DNA of 64,000 bases, taken from the NCBI RefSeq assembly GCF_005473905.2, contig NZ_CP061336.1, positions 2,472,501 through 2,536,500 of the forward strand, read 5' to 3'. Below the pieces are notes generated by a model that worked only from the letters and a program-made list of their open reading frames with translations, ran no database searches and was not told the origin of the DNA. How positions within the stretch are numbered: the first letter of the stretch is position 1; every line of letters starts with the position of its first letter. This document shows positions 45,766-55,705 of this stretch, piece after piece. This stretch comes from Ruminiclostridium herbifermentans (GTDB lineage Bacteria > Bacillota > Clostridia > Acetivibrionales > DSM-1351). The position numbers were made by a program, and so were the translations under genes.

Positions 45766-46311
45766 TTATTTATTTCCCTTTATTATTTTCTCTGCCATTA
45801 GGATCCCTATTATTGTTTTTGCATCTGTTATTTTGTGGCTTAATATCATATCAACTAACTCACTTACATGAATCTTTTCAACATCTAAAAATTCATCTTC
45901 ATCAGCACAAGCTTCTCCTTGAGTCAATTCTGTTGCTGTATACATATGAATAACTTCATTACAAAAACCAGGAGTTGTATGAATACTAATTAAATGCTCA
46001 ATTTTTCCTGCTCTTAGTCCTGTCTCTTCCATTAATTCTCTTTCTGCACAAATCTTTGGGTCTTCTTCTGCAGAATCCAACTTTCCGGCAGGTAACTCTA
46101 AAGTAGTAATATCAAGGGGCTTTCTAAACTGCTTTACCAAGTATAGTTCGCCTTTTTCATTTATAGGTATCACAACAGAAGCTCCCGGATGTAAAACAAT
46201 GTCTCTCGTCGCTTCTTTTCCATTTGGAAGACTAACAGTTTGTTTTTGTACCTTAATTATGTTACCATTATATATATCTTCAGTTTTTAAAGTCTTTTCA
46301 GTGTACTCCAT
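45766..46311 (-). CDS. ADP-ribose pyrophosphatase-like Nudix hydrolase
   Basis: 181 residues from ATG 46311 after GGAGGAAAATTTA. The Nudix box GKLDSAEEDPKICAERELME with ETGL is intact, and the preceding beta strands (VVIPINEKGELYLVKQFRKP) match the ADP-ribose/NudF-type subgroup. It probably hydrolyses ADP-ribose or related compounds. Its start region lies in a small tandem repeat. Confidence 0.9.
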   Translation of the reverse strand: MEYTEKTLKTEDIYNGNIIKVQKQTVSLPNGKEATRDIVLHPGASVVIPINEKGELYLVKQFRKPLDITTLELPAGKLDSAEEDPKICAERELMEETGLRAGKIEHLISIHTTPGFCNEVIHMYTATELTQGEACADEDEFLDVEKIHVSELVDMILSHKITDAKTIIGILMAEKIIKGNK

Positions 46312-46380
46312 TAAATTTTCCTCCATTAAATTTTTTGCATTAAATTTTTCTGCATTAAATTTTACTCCATTGAATGTTTG
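46306..46380 (-). repeat. Tandem repeat of the Nudix gene start region
   Basis: On the minus strand AATTTAATG recurs about every 15-16 bp: AATTTAATGCAGAAA, AATTTAATGCAAAA, AATTTAATGGAGGAAA, then AATTTAATGGAG at the true start. Each unit carries an ATG, and the last pair carries the ribosome site. It resembles, on a smaller scale, the start-module duplication before cmk. Confidence 0.65.
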
Positions 46381-46579
46381 TTGAATGTTTGAATGTGTAT
46401 GTTTGTCTGTTCTTCAAAATTGCTGTTTTTACTCTTACAGCAACAGTCCGGTTAAGCTTATTTTATCCATTTAAAGTTCTCTTTAAATCTCTCTTTAAAA
46501 CTCTCTGCCAAATAAATTCAACTCTCTTAAGCTAATGAATATAATTAAAAAGCATTGTGTGCTAAAGCTGTTAATAAGT

Positions 46580-47023
46580 TTAAAGGTTGCTATTTAACTT
46601 AATCTCAGTGGTAGCAAGCTTGTCACATTGATTGTTATATTCATTGTCTGCATGTCCTTTCACTTTTATCCAATTAATTCTATGATAATTAGAAAGACTA
46701 ACCAACTCTTTCCAAAGTTCTACATTTTTTACTTCTTCATTTTTATTTCTTTTCCATCCGTTTTTAATCCATTTATCAAGCCAGCCTTGTTGAAAAGCAT
46801 TTATCAAATAGGCACTATCACTGTATAAATTTACACTGCAAGGCTCCTTGAGTTTTCTTAAGGCTTCAAGAGCAGCCGTCAATTCCATTTTGTTATTTGT
46901 AGTTTCTTTCTCAAAACCAGACATTTCAATTTTATGTTTGCCATACATTAGTATAGCTCCCCATCCACCAGGACCAGGGTTACCAGAGCAAGCTCCATCC
47001 GTATATATTTCTATCTGTTTCAT
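46580..47023 (-). CDS. rnhA: Ribonuclease HI
   Basis: 147 residues from ATG 47023; an upstream ATG at 47047 lies in the spacer before GGAGGCGT. Catalytic acids are visible: Asp9 in IEIYTDGACSGNPGPGGW, Glu47 in TNNKMELTAALEAL, Asp69 in LYSDSAYLI and Asp134 in ADNEYNNQCDKLA. It cuts the RNA strand of RNA-DNA hybrids. The GGAGG-to-ATG distance is unusually short (three bases). Confidence 0.93.
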   Translation of the reverse strand: MKQIEIYTDGACSGNPGPGGWGAILMYGKHKIEMSGFEKETTNNKMELTAALEALRKLKEPCSVNLYSDSAYLINAFQQGWLDKWIKNGWKRNKNEEVKNVELWKELVSLSNYHRINWIKVKGHADNEYNNQCDKLATTEIKLNSNL

Positions 47024-47146
47024 ACGCCTCCATACTATGTATATCAACTGAGTTATAATACTTTTATATTAAAATTGGGTTTAAAATTTAGTATTGTTCA
47101 TACTTTATAGCAATATTTATAGTTCATATAGAACCTGCCAACCACA

Positions 47147-47959
47147 TTAACCGTATATCTTTCCAAGTTCTTGAGCTTTCTTTGTACACTCATTCATGGC
47201 TTGTATTATAGAATTTCTAAAACCATTCTTTTCTAGTGCAGCAACGGCTTCAATAGTTGTCCCTGCTGGTGAACACACTTGATCTTTCAGTTCTCCAGGG
47301 TGTTTTCCAGTTTCAGCTACCATTTTTGCACTGCCTGCAACTGCTTGTGATGCAAGTCTATATGCTGTTTGTCTAGGAATACCGGAAAGTACAGCTGCAT
47401 CAGCCATTGCTTCAATCAACATAAAAATATATGCAGGACTGCTTGAAGTAAGAGCAACCACTTCGCTCATAAGCCTCTCCTCCATACATTCTACTTTACC
47501 AAGAGCGCTTAGTATACTAATAGCATCATTAATATTATCATTATTGACAGCTTCATCAAAACTTATAAGTGTCATTCCCTCACCAATAATAGCAGGGGTA
47601 TTAGGCAACGCCCTTATAACTTTTTTATTATCACCTAATGCTGCCTTATATGTCTTTAGTGGAATTCCTGCAGCAATGCTGATAAGAACCTTATCCGCAG
47701 AAAATACTCCAGCTATTTCAGATAAAACAGTCTTAACCACATTAGGCTTAACTGCCAATATAACAAAATCACTTTTTTTGGTCAGCTGCAATGAATCAGC
47801 CTCAGCTATTACACCTGTTTCTTCACAAAAAATCTGCAACTTTTCTTTATCTGTATCAAATACATAAATATCTGAAGGTTCAAGAAGCTTTGCCTTTATA
47901 ATTCCTTTAATCATTGCCGAACCCATAGCGCCAGTTCCAATAAAACCTATTTTATTCAT
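47147..47959 (-). CDS. proC: Pyrroline-5-carboxylate reductase
   Basis: 270 residues: an N-terminal dinucleotide fold (MNKIGFIGTGAMGSAMIKGI), the LISIAAGIPLKTYKAAL segment, KVIRALPNTPAIIGEGMTLI and the C-terminal proC signature VAGSAKMVAETGKHPGELKD with QVCSPAGTTIEAV. It performs the last step of proline synthesis with NAD(P)H. It is upstream of rnhA on the same strand. Confidence 0.95.
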   Translation of the reverse strand: MNKIGFIGTGAMGSAMIKGIIKAKLLEPSDIYVFDTDKEKLQIFCEETGVIAEADSLQLTKKSDFVILAVKPNVVKTVLSEIAGVFSADKVLISIAAGIPLKTYKAALGDNKKVIRALPNTPAIIGEGMTLISFDEAVNNDNINDAISILSALGKVECMEERLMSEVVALTSSSPAYIFMLIEAMADAAVLSGIPRQTAYRLASQAVAGSAKMVAETGKHPGELKDQVCSPAGTTIEAVAALEKNGFRNSIIQAMNECTKKAQELGKIYG

Positions 47960-48098
47960 AAATTTTCTCCTTACATGTCTTTTGTAATAATACTATTATA
48001 ATACTAAATATTGGTCAATTGCTATAGCACTTGCATAAAAATACATCTGTACAGTCTTCCTTAAAATTTACTATATGAAATCTATAAAAAAATAATAA

Positions 48099-48125
48099 AT
48101 GACACAAGCTTGAAAACCAGTGTCA
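48099..48125 (-). terminator. Weak terminator upstream of proC
   Basis: TGACAC and GTGTCA form a short stem with a 14-nt loop; ATTTATTATTTTTTT follows on the minus strand. It would end the lactate permease transcript. Confidence 0.45.
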
Positions 48126-48172
48126 ATATATATAACCAAAAATACAATTTGTTGCTTACTTTTTAAAAAAAT

Positions 48173-48235
48173 GGAGGTGCGGAAGATTTTTTATATATTA
48201 TATTGTAGTTATTTTATAAGATAATTCTACCGCAC
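48173..48235. other. Long-loop inverted repeat with GGAGGTGCGG
   Basis: GGTGCGGAAGA and TCTACCGCACC are inverted copies separated by about 40 AT-rich nt. On the plus strand the left arm reads TGGAGGTGCGG, reminiscent of the ribosome-site modules upstream of cmk and moxR, but no start codon follows. It lies between the lactate permease stop and proC. Confidence 0.4.
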
Positions 48236-48281
48236 CAATAGAATTTCAAATTACGAAGTTTGAGTCATTTATATATGTAAA

Positions 48282-49877
48282 TTAAACACTTACGCCAATC
48301 TTTAATAACATCAATGCAAATACTGAGGTTATAGTAATTAAAATAAGTGCAAATATAAATGCCATCTTGATTACTTTATTTTCTTCACCTAACTTATCAA
48401 TTGAAGCAGCAGCATTCTGTAACTTCGCTGGAGATATAACACTTGCTAATCCACCTCCGAAAGCCAAAGCCGCTGTAACAATAATTAATCCGTTCGTTCC
48501 TAAATTCAACTTACTTGCAGTTTCCATTGTATAGTTGGCAAACATAGCAATCGTAGATGCTTCACTGCCAGAAATAAATCCTCCAAACATTCCAATAAAT
48601 CCTGTAATAAATCCATATGCGTTATCAAATGCGCTAGCTGATGATTCTGCTAATACCTTAATCATACTGTTTGTTTCAAATTTCATAGTTTCCATGCTCC
48701 AACCAGAGTAATTCATTATTTCTCCAATTGCAAAGAATATTGCAGCAGAGAAAACAGGTCTTGGAGCTCTCTTCCACCAAACCTTAACAGATTCTTTAAC
48801 CTCTGTTAGCTTTGGTTTCATAACAAACATTGATAAAAATACAGCTACAGCTATCCAGGTATATGCATTCCACAAAGCTCTAGTTGCAATTGGTTTTCCA
48901 TCTACTGAAATGCCGCTAATAGGAAGCGTAAGATTATAAAGGAAATCATAAATTGGTTTAGGTAGGTTCAATGCTAAAATCAAGCCTACTAATATAATCC
49001 AAGGACTTAATGCCTTCCAAAGTGGATACTGCTTCTCATAAGCTATTTCTTCTTCTGTCAGCTTGCTTCTGTCAAATAGTTTTTTACCCGTTACTTTAAG
49101 GTACAATGCCATTACAAGTATTACTGCTATACCACAAAGTACACCTGTTAATGTTACCAAATTGTCAACCTTATTTGTAAAATATGCAACAACTGCAATA
49201 GTACCTCCAGTTACAATACATGGTAAAAAGCCTTCTTTAATACCTTTCCATTTACCAACTATATATAACATGCAAAAACCAATCAAGGTTGATACTAAAG
49301 GTAAGAAGTAGTAAAAAACACTTCCCGCCTGGGATGGTGTAATTTCGTTACCCGGACCTAAATATCTATTTGCAAAATCCAAAAAGGCAACTAATGGAGC
49401 ACCTAATAATGAGTATGTACAAAGTGAATCATATCCTATAGCAGGTAACCCTATTGCAACCTTTGTTGAATATCCCATAGCTAAAAGGATGGGCGGTAAT
49501 AATGAAACAGGAGTAGCTCCTACCGATACCATTAATGTACCAAAACCTATGTTTATCATCATAATTTGAACTGCTTTGTTATCACTGGATATTGTTTTAA
49601 TAAAAATAATAATTCTCTTTAATGCCCCTGACTTCTCCATATATGCCATCATAAATAAAGAAGTTAAAACAATTAATGAAACAGGAAATGATCTGAGAAT
49701 ACCTGATGCAGTTGATTTAAGAACTACTTCCAAAGAAGTCTTGAAAAATAGAATTGCCACAGCAGATACACATAACCAACCAGCAATACCGCTGACATCT
49801 GCTGATTTCTTAAAAATTACAAGCATACATACTATTACCGCAATAGGTAATAGCGTCAATAACAACTGACCTTCCAT
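48282..49877 (-). CDS. L-lactate permease family transporter
   Basis: 531 residues with about 12-14 membrane helices, starting at the ATG nine bases after GGAGG (an upstream ATG would add 12 residues through the ribosome site). The family marks include GASTIAMFANYTMETA-like sequence (SGSEASTIAMFANYT), VSVGATPVSLLPPILLAMGY, PAIGYDSLCTYSLLGAP and SVISPAKLQNAAASIDKLG. LctP proteins import lactate by proton symport. No lactate-utilisation gene is adjacent. Confidence 0.9.
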   Translation of the reverse strand: MEGQLLLTLLPIAVIVCMLVIFKKSADVSGIAGWLCVSAVAILFFKTSLEVVLKSTASGILRSFPVSLIVLTSLFMMAYMEKSGALKRIIIFIKTISSDNKAVQIMMINIGFGTLMVSVGATPVSLLPPILLAMGYSTKVAIGLPAIGYDSLCTYSLLGAPLVAFLDFANRYLGPGNEITPSQAGSVFYYFLPLVSTLIGFCMLYIVGKWKGIKEGFLPCIVTGGTIAVVAYFTNKVDNLVTLTGVLCGIAVILVMALYLKVTGKKLFDRSKLTEEEIAYEKQYPLWKALSPWIILVGLILALNLPKPIYDFLYNLTLPISGISVDGKPIATRALWNAYTWIAVAVFLSMFVMKPKLTEVKESVKVWWKRAPRPVFSAAIFFAIGEIMNYSGWSMETMKFETNSMIKVLAESSASAFDNAYGFITGFIGMFGGFISGSEASTIAMFANYTMETASKLNLGTNGLIIVTAALAFGGGLASVISPAKLQNAAASIDKLGEENKVIKMAFIFALILITITSVFALMLLKIGVSV

Positions 49878-50000
49878 ATTAACCGTCCTCCAAAAAATTT
49901 TTTTACAACCCATTTTACGTCTTAAACAATTAGCCTTAAATTTCTAAATAGCTTGCTTACGAACTTCAGTCACTATTTTAATACAAATTAATATAAAAAT

Positions 50001-50026
50001 AAAGTGTATTTTTTAAATTACACTTT
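50001..50026 (-). terminator. Terminator of the 50082-51071 gene
   Basis: AAAGTGTA and TACACTTT pair around a 10-nt loop and are followed on the minus strand by ATTTTTATATT. Confidence 0.65.
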
Positions 50027-50081
50027 ATTCTGACATAAATATAAAAATTACATCTATAGACAAAAAGCTTTAGAATAAACG

Positions 50082-51071
50082 CTATCTATTTGCTTCACAT
50101 TTATATAGTTCAGATATGATTTTGTAATACTGATATGTTTCCTGTGCATACCTTTCTTTTGTTTTAACTGGGCCTATTGTTTTTGGAATTCTTGATTGAT
50201 TGTACTCTTCTAATACTTTATGTATTTGCTCAACATCTAAATTGTGTAGATCAATTTGCTTGTTTCCAGTTAGTGTTATAGCCCTTGCCCTTAGTTGAAC
50301 TGCACAAAAATAAACTGCTTGGTTTGGATTCTGCAACATTTCAATAATTTCATCATCAGTTTTATTTGCTACTATCGAGTCTTTTCCATGAACAGTATAT
50401 TCATTATAGCGAACATTTTCAACACCAATCTGACAGATGCCCATTGATTTCCCGCCAATAAATTTAACTCCGTCAAGAATATCCTCTTGCCCTAAAAACA
50501 TCATTTCTCTAAATAATACTGATGCAAGTAATGCTTTTGGCATTTTTTGAGCCTTGGCAGTTTTTTCAATTACATTATCCAATTTTTTTAGTGCATTCAT
50601 TGTATATTCATAATTAAAAATATAATAAAAATCAAAATACTTATGTCTATAGGAATCCTCTTCAACTTGCTTTTTAAGTTGGTTTGAAATATTCTGATAC
50701 TTTTTATATTGTTCTACATATTCACTCATTGACTTAATGGAGCCTGTTTTCTTACTCTTCTGGGGTAAATAATCTTGATATCCCCCATTAAATGAAGAAG
50801 CATCTTTTTCAGATATTTTAATGGCATCCTGCTGAGATTTTATTATATTATCGGCAATATATCCTGCTGTATTTTCATAAGAATAATTATCACTTAATAT
50901 TCCAATTTCACCAAACATATATTTCATTTCTTTTTCTTTTAAAAGTTCAACTTTATTACTTACTAATCCTGTTATATTAAAAATACTATTTGAACAGTAC
51001 AATAACGCACAGCAAAGCAAAATTGAAATTAAAGAAAAAAAGTTCTTTTTCTTTAACTTATATATTTTCAT
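50082..51071 (-). CDS. Membrane-anchored lysozyme/transglycosylase-like protein
   Basis: 329 residues from the ATG that follows GGGGGAAATAATTAAT; a longer in-frame start has no ribosome site. One N-terminal membrane helix (about 12-32) precedes a Ser/Lys-rich coiled region (60-150) and a C-terminal domain with LLASVLFREMMFLGQEDILD, SMGICQIGVENVRYNE and VYFCAVQLRARAITLTGNKQ. The Glu in FREM, the GICQI segment and the final EYNQS..ERYAQETYQYY resemble lytic transglycosylase-type folds. The identification is tentative; a cell-wall role outside the membrane is inferred. Confidence 0.55.
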   Translation of the reverse strand: MKIYKLKKKNFFSLISILLCCALLYCSNSIFNITGLVSNKVELLKEKEMKYMFGEIGILSDNYSYENTAGYIADNIIKSQQDAIKISEKDASSFNGGYQDYLPQKSKKTGSIKSMSEYVEQYKKYQNISNQLKKQVEEDSYRHKYFDFYYIFNYEYTMNALKKLDNVIEKTAKAQKMPKALLASVLFREMMFLGQEDILDGVKFIGGKSMGICQIGVENVRYNEYTVHGKDSIVANKTDDEIIEMLQNPNQAVYFCAVQLRARAITLTGNKQIDLHNLDVEQIHKVLEEYNQSRIPKTIGPVKTKERYAQETYQYYKIISELYKCEANR

Positions 51072-51320
51072 ATTAATTATTTCCCCCATGATATTGCAAA
51101 TTAAAAACAAATACAAATAATATGCTTGAACACTTGTATTTTTTATCCCCTAAATGTTATACAAACAAATCAAATTATTGTCAATTGTTCAATACTTTTA
51201 AAATATCCGAAAATTTAGATTCTGACACTACCTATACAGAAATTATATACCTAAAGTGCTTATTACTTTCGACTGGTCAACATTGCTCAATCCCTTGAAT
51301 TTTCTATGTTTTAAGCAATA

Positions 51321-51369
51321 AAAATAAACAAAAAGCCATGAGAAAGTTCATTGCTTTTTGTTTATTTTT
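51321..51369. terminator. Strong bidirectional terminator
   Basis: AAATAAACAAAAAGC and GCTTTTTGTTTATTT form a 15-bp perfect stem with A and T flanks. It ends the beta-CASP gene on the minus strand. Confidence 0.85.
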
Positions 51370-51465
51370 AACGAATCATTTACATTCTAATATTATATGT
51401 ACACAACTTATTAATGGAAAGTTGAGTTGATATAAAAAATTTCTTTCTGATTATTTTACTTCAAG

Positions 51466-53097
51466 CTATTTTAGTGCTTCAACAAATGCTTTTTCAATTA
51501 ATTTAAGTTTTGCAGCTACTTCATCAATTTCAACATCTGATTTTTCTTGTTTTAAGTCATTTTTAAGAATAAGAGTAAGTTCGTTGAACTCTTCTTTTAA
51601 ATTCTCAAGCATATTAACAACCGTAAGTCTTTTGAATCTATGCAGCATTTCTGCACTAGGAACATTCTCATAAACATTATCACGACTTACAACAAAGCTA
51701 TCGCCCCTAGAAGGGATTATACACTTAATGCCATACTTTTCAGTAATAGTTTGTGCAAATACTGGCATCGTTTCCTTTTCACCATGTACAATAAAGATTC
51801 TTTTAGGCTTATGTGCAAAGCTTCCGATCCAATCAAGCAGACCTTTTTTATCAGCATGTCCAGAGAACCCATCTATTACTTCAATCCTGGCATTTACGGA
51901 TATTTCTTCTCCAAATATTTTAACCTTTGGAGTACCGTCTATAATTCTTCTTCCAAGTGAACCTTCTGCTTGATAACCAACAAATAAAATAGTACTGTTC
52001 TTTCTCCAAAGATTGTGCTTTAAATGATGCTTTATTCTACCTGCATCACACATTCCACTTGCTGAAATAATAATTATACTGTCATTTCTTTCGTTAAGCT
52101 TCCTAGATTCCTCAGGAGACTGTGTAAATTTAAGTGTGGGAAAATCCAAAGGATTATCTCCATTAGCTATGTACTCTTTTGCTTCTTCATCAAAACAATC
52201 AAGATTATTTCTAAATATCTCTGTTGCAGAAGTAGCTAGAGGACTATCAACAAAAACCGGCAAATCTAATATTTTATTAACCTTGTCACTGTAAACATCC
52301 ATGTACTTATTTAATTCATATATGATTTCCTGAGTCCTGCCTACTGCAAAAGAAGGTATTACCACATTCCCTCCAGCTGCAACTGTTTCTGTTATTATAT
52401 TTATAAACTCTTCTATTCTTTCAGGCCCTTTACTATGAGTGTGAAGTCTATCACCATAAGTGGACTCAACCACCAAATAGTCTGCATCGCTAATCAAAGT
52501 AGGATCTTTAAGAATAGGCATATCTTTATTTCCTAAATCACCACTAAATACAATCTTAGTATCATTTCCATTTTCATTTATCCAGATTTCTATAATTGCT
52601 GAACCAAGTATATGCCCTGCATCATTAAATCTTACTCGAATATCATCATTGATTCTTAAAACTTCACCGTATTGTACACCTCTAAATAGTGCTAGACATT
52701 CTGTAGCTTCTTTTACTGTATAAATGGGCTTAACAGAAGATTTTCCAGCTCTTTGTCTCTTTCTGTTTGTCCATTCATTTTCTATCTCTTGAATGTGTCC
52801 ACTGTCAGGAAGCATTATCCCACAAAGCTCAACAGTTGCTTTTGTGGCATATATAGTGCCCTTGAAACCGTCCTTATAAAGTTTTGGAATTCTGCCACTA
52901 TGATCAATATGCGCATGTGATAATAGCATAAAATCTAATTCTTCTGGATTAAATGAGAATGGTTCATTGTTTAGTATAGCTTCATTTTTACTTCCCTGAA
53001 ACATACCGCAATCAATCAAAAATTTTGTTTCCTTTGTTTCAACTAAATAGCATGAGCCTGTTACCGTTTCTGCTGCTCCTAAAAAAGTAATATTCAT
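51466..53097 (-). CDS. MBL-fold beta-CASP family RNA nuclease
   Basis: 543 residues. The metallo-beta-lactamase core shows MNITFLGAAETVTGSCYLVE, the zinc motif SHAHIDHSG, and GHILGSAIIEI; the beta-CASP insertion shows VVESTYGDRLHTH, SFAVGRTQEIIYEL and SASGMCDAGRIKHHL; the last motif is VHGEKETM. These proteins process RNA (CPSF-like family). The exact substrate is not known. It follows the aminotransferase gene on the same strand, separated by a foldback element. Confidence 0.9.
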   Translation of the reverse strand: MNITFLGAAETVTGSCYLVETKETKFLIDCGMFQGSKNEAILNNEPFSFNPEELDFMLLSHAHIDHSGRIPKLYKDGFKGTIYATKATVELCGIMLPDSGHIQEIENEWTNRKRQRAGKSSVKPIYTVKEATECLALFRGVQYGEVLRINDDIRVRFNDAGHILGSAIIEIWINENGNDTKIVFSGDLGNKDMPILKDPTLISDADYLVVESTYGDRLHTHSKGPERIEEFINIITETVAAGGNVVIPSFAVGRTQEIIYELNKYMDVYSDKVNKILDLPVFVDSPLATSATEIFRNNLDCFDEEAKEYIANGDNPLDFPTLKFTQSPEESRKLNERNDSIIIISASGMCDAGRIKHHLKHNLWRKNSTILFVGYQAEGSLGRRIIDGTPKVKIFGEEISVNARIEVIDGFSGHADKKGLLDWIGSFAHKPKRIFIVHGEKETMPVFAQTITEKYGIKCIIPSRGDSFVVSRDNVYENVPSAEMLHRFKRLTVVNMLENLKEEFNELTLILKNDLKQEKSDVEIDEVAAKLKLIEKAFVEALK

Positions 53098-53439
53098 AAC
53101 AGCACCTCATTTCGAAAATTTTTTTATAATGCCTAGATTCAAAATAAAATTTTTCGGTATAAAATTATATAAAATTATATAAAAATTTTATTTCATAAGA
53201 GGCGTTTTAAAGAAGCTGGATATTCTAACTGCCAAACCACTTATAGCAGCAAGAAGCAATTTTTGCCTCTTTATAAAATTTAATGTCTAAATATAATCTT
53301 ACTAAACACATAATTCTACTTTTAGGTTATAAATTCCTCTAATTCTGTTAACTTATATTTAAAGCACATATGAATTCAAGCTTATCAGTTATTTGATGAC
53401 CAAATATTGAGTAGATTAACTCGTTATGCTATTTACTAT

Positions 53440-54022
53440 AACTGAACTTTCGATAAAATACTTATTGTTAACTGATACGCGAGTCAACTAAGATAATTGG
53501 GCTACTTGGATAAATATATTTGATTGAATTTTAAGTGAAGAACAGTTGATTCTACTAGGGTCAGTTGTGAAACAAGAAATAATGTGTATCAATAATATAA
53601 TGCTTAAATATTACTCCCGCGCAATATATATCTATTGCTTGCTCACGAAATTGATGCTGAAATAATTGCGATGAAGAACAAGCACTTCTGCCGACCGTAT
53701 AATACTCGATCTCCTTGTCTCGGGTCAATACTCACTGCTAAATCCTGTAGCAGTATCGGCTACAAAACTTGTTCTCACCTATTATTTCTATCATCAACTT
53801 CTAACCGAACTTCGCAATTAGATATATATTACACTCGCGTACTATTTCTTGTAATAAGACATCAGTATATAGAAAATGTTGTTTTGCAACAGCCACCGAT
53901 AACAATGAAGCAGATGCTGAATGTGGTAAGGCATTATCAACCTCTGCAAATTCAACAAATATCTTGTGAGTAGCCCATTTAGATAAGTTTTTACTGAAGT
54001 ACCAGTACGATAATTTCACCTT
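53440..54022. mobile_element. Foldback (MITE-like) element, copy 1
   Basis: The ends are inverted copies: AAGATAATTGGGCTACTTG at the left, GTGAGTAGCCCATTTAGATA at the right. Inside, GAAATAATTGC..GAAGAACAAG pairs with CTTGTTCTCACC..TATTATTTC, so the whole unit folds on itself. It is about 580 bp with no transposase and matches the copy at 58.6-59.2 kb over nearly its full length. Two open frames within it run across the palindrome and have no ribosome site; I treat them as spurious. Confidence 0.65.
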
Positions 54023-54046
54023 AGAATGGCTTAGCATTTTCAACAC

Positions 54047-54104
54047 AAAAATCGCAACGCCGCTTATACTACACTAATTAAAGCGTAATATGGCGGCGTT
54101 GCGA
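54047..54104 (-). terminator. Terminator of the aminotransferase gene
   Basis: TCGCAACGCCGC and GCGGCGTTGCGA form a perfect 12-bp stem closing a 29-nt AT-rich loop; TTTTTGTG follows on the minus strand. It is unusually GC-rich for this genome. Confidence 0.85.
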
Positions 54105-54207
54105 ATAAATTTTTATAAAACTAATTTGAGAAAACATTGAGAATTAATCTCTTATTCAAATTATATAGCATTATTAATTATTCATTCAAGTTATTTTAAG
54201 AATTTCT

Positions 54208-55482
54208 TTATTTTAAGAATTTTTTTGCACTAACCAATTGAATACAAATTGCAAAAATCTCAATTGCCTTTTTTAATTCTTCTACTGGAGGCATCGTAGG
54301 CGCAATTCTTATATTCTTATCACGAGGATCTTTTCCATATGGATAAGTTGCTCCTGCTTTAGTAAGGGCAACACCAGCCTCTTGAGCTAATTTCGCAACT
54401 TCCTGAGCACAATTATCCAATGTATTGAGACTAATAAAATATCCACCATTTGGCTTATTCCAAGAAGCTATTTCTTTTCCGCCTAATTCTTTTTCCAGTA
54501 TATCTAAAACCATATCAAACTTTGGCTTTAGTATAGCAGCATGTTTTTTCATGTGAAGAGTTATACCATCAACATCTTTAAAGTACTTAACATGCCTCAG
54601 TTGATTTATTTTGTCATGTCCAATTGTTTGAATTGTTAAACTCTTCTTTATGCTATTGATATTGTCAACACTTGATGCCATTACAGCAACTCCTGCACCT
54701 GGGAAGCTTATCTTTGAAGTGGAAGCAAAAATGTACACCATATTTTCATTTCCAGCTTCCTTACATGCAGTCAAAATATTTTTGAGCATGTCAGGCTTAT
54801 CTGAGAGATGGTGAACGCAATATGCATTATCCCAGAATATTCTGAAATCGTTAGCTTTTGGATTTAATGCTGCGAACCTATTAACAACCTCATCTGAATA
54901 TGTAATTCCATCAGGATTGCTATATTTAGGAACGCACCAAACACCTTTTATTGTCTCGTCCTCTGAAACAAGCTTTTCAATAGCATCCATATCAGGGCCA
55001 TCCTGCTTCATATCAATAACAATCATTTCAATTCCAAACAATTCACAAATAGCAAAATGTCTGTCATATCCTGGACTAGGACACAAAAATTTTACCTTTT
55101 CCAACTTTGACCATGGCGTTCCCCCCATAACACCAAGAGACATTGCTCTTGCAATAGTATCATACATAAGATTTAAGCTTGAATTACCACCAATAATTAT
55201 CTCATTTGTATTAACTTCTAACATTTCCGCAAAAAGTGCTTTTGCTTCTGGTAACCCATCAAGAACACCATAGTTAAAACAATCAGTACCGTCACAAGCT
55301 TTACGAAGCTCCTTTGCTGGAATATCAAGCATATCCATACAAATATCAAGCTGTTCTGAGCAAGGCTTACCTCTTGTCATATCTAACTTTAACTTTTGTT
55401 CTTTAAATGCATTATATCTTTTTTCTAAAGCTTCAATTTCATTTTTTAGGTCATCTGCTGACAAAGTTTCATAATATATCAT
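54208..55482 (-). CDS. MocR-type aspartate aminotransferase-like enzyme
   Basis: 424 residues from the ATG after GGGGGATATATTT. The family marks LDMTRGKPCSEQLDICMDM, CFNYGVLDGLPEAKALFAEM, NSSLNLMYDTIARAMS and the PLP-lysine region YIFASTSKISFPGAGVAVMA are clear and match the class I subgroup Ic aspartate aminotransferases (MocR-type domain without a DNA-binding part). It probably interconverts aspartate and oxaloacetate. The last codons are directly repeated after the stop (ATTTTAAGAATT twice). Confidence 0.9.
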   Translation of the reverse strand: MIYYETLSADDLKNEIEALEKRYNAFKEQKLKLDMTRGKPCSEQLDICMDMLDIPAKELRKACDGTDCFNYGVLDGLPEAKALFAEMLEVNTNEIIIGGNSSLNLMYDTIARAMSLGVMGGTPWSKLEKVKFLCPSPGYDRHFAICELFGIEMIVIDMKQDGPDMDAIEKLVSEDETIKGVWCVPKYSNPDGITYSDEVVNRFAALNPKANDFRIFWDNAYCVHHLSDKPDMLKNILTACKEAGNENMVYIFASTSKISFPGAGVAVMASSVDNINSIKKSLTIQTIGHDKINQLRHVKYFKDVDGITLHMKKHAAILKPKFDMVLDILEKELGGKEIASWNKPNGGYFISLNTLDNCAQEVAKLAQEAGVALTKAGATYPYGKDPRDKNIRIAPTMPPVEELKKAIEIFAICIQLVSAKKFLK

Positions 55483-55705
55483 AAATATATCCCCCAAATA
55501 TCATTTTCAATAATGCTATTTTAATACATAATATTAAACTATGCAAGTTTAATATTCTATTTATTCAAAAAATATTTTTCGAAAGGAATTAACTTTTGTT
55601 TTGAATGAGTTTTATGCAAGAATCCATTAAATAAACTGCAGTTATTTTGAGTATACTAATACAATATATTAATTTTTCGAGAGTATTATGGTTACGGAGA
55701 TAAAA

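Noticed and set aside
53635-54046. Two overlapping open frames on opposite strands (112 and 81 residues)
   Set aside because: Both lie inside the foldback element, lack ribosome sites and have no recognisable domains; the frames follow the palindrome.
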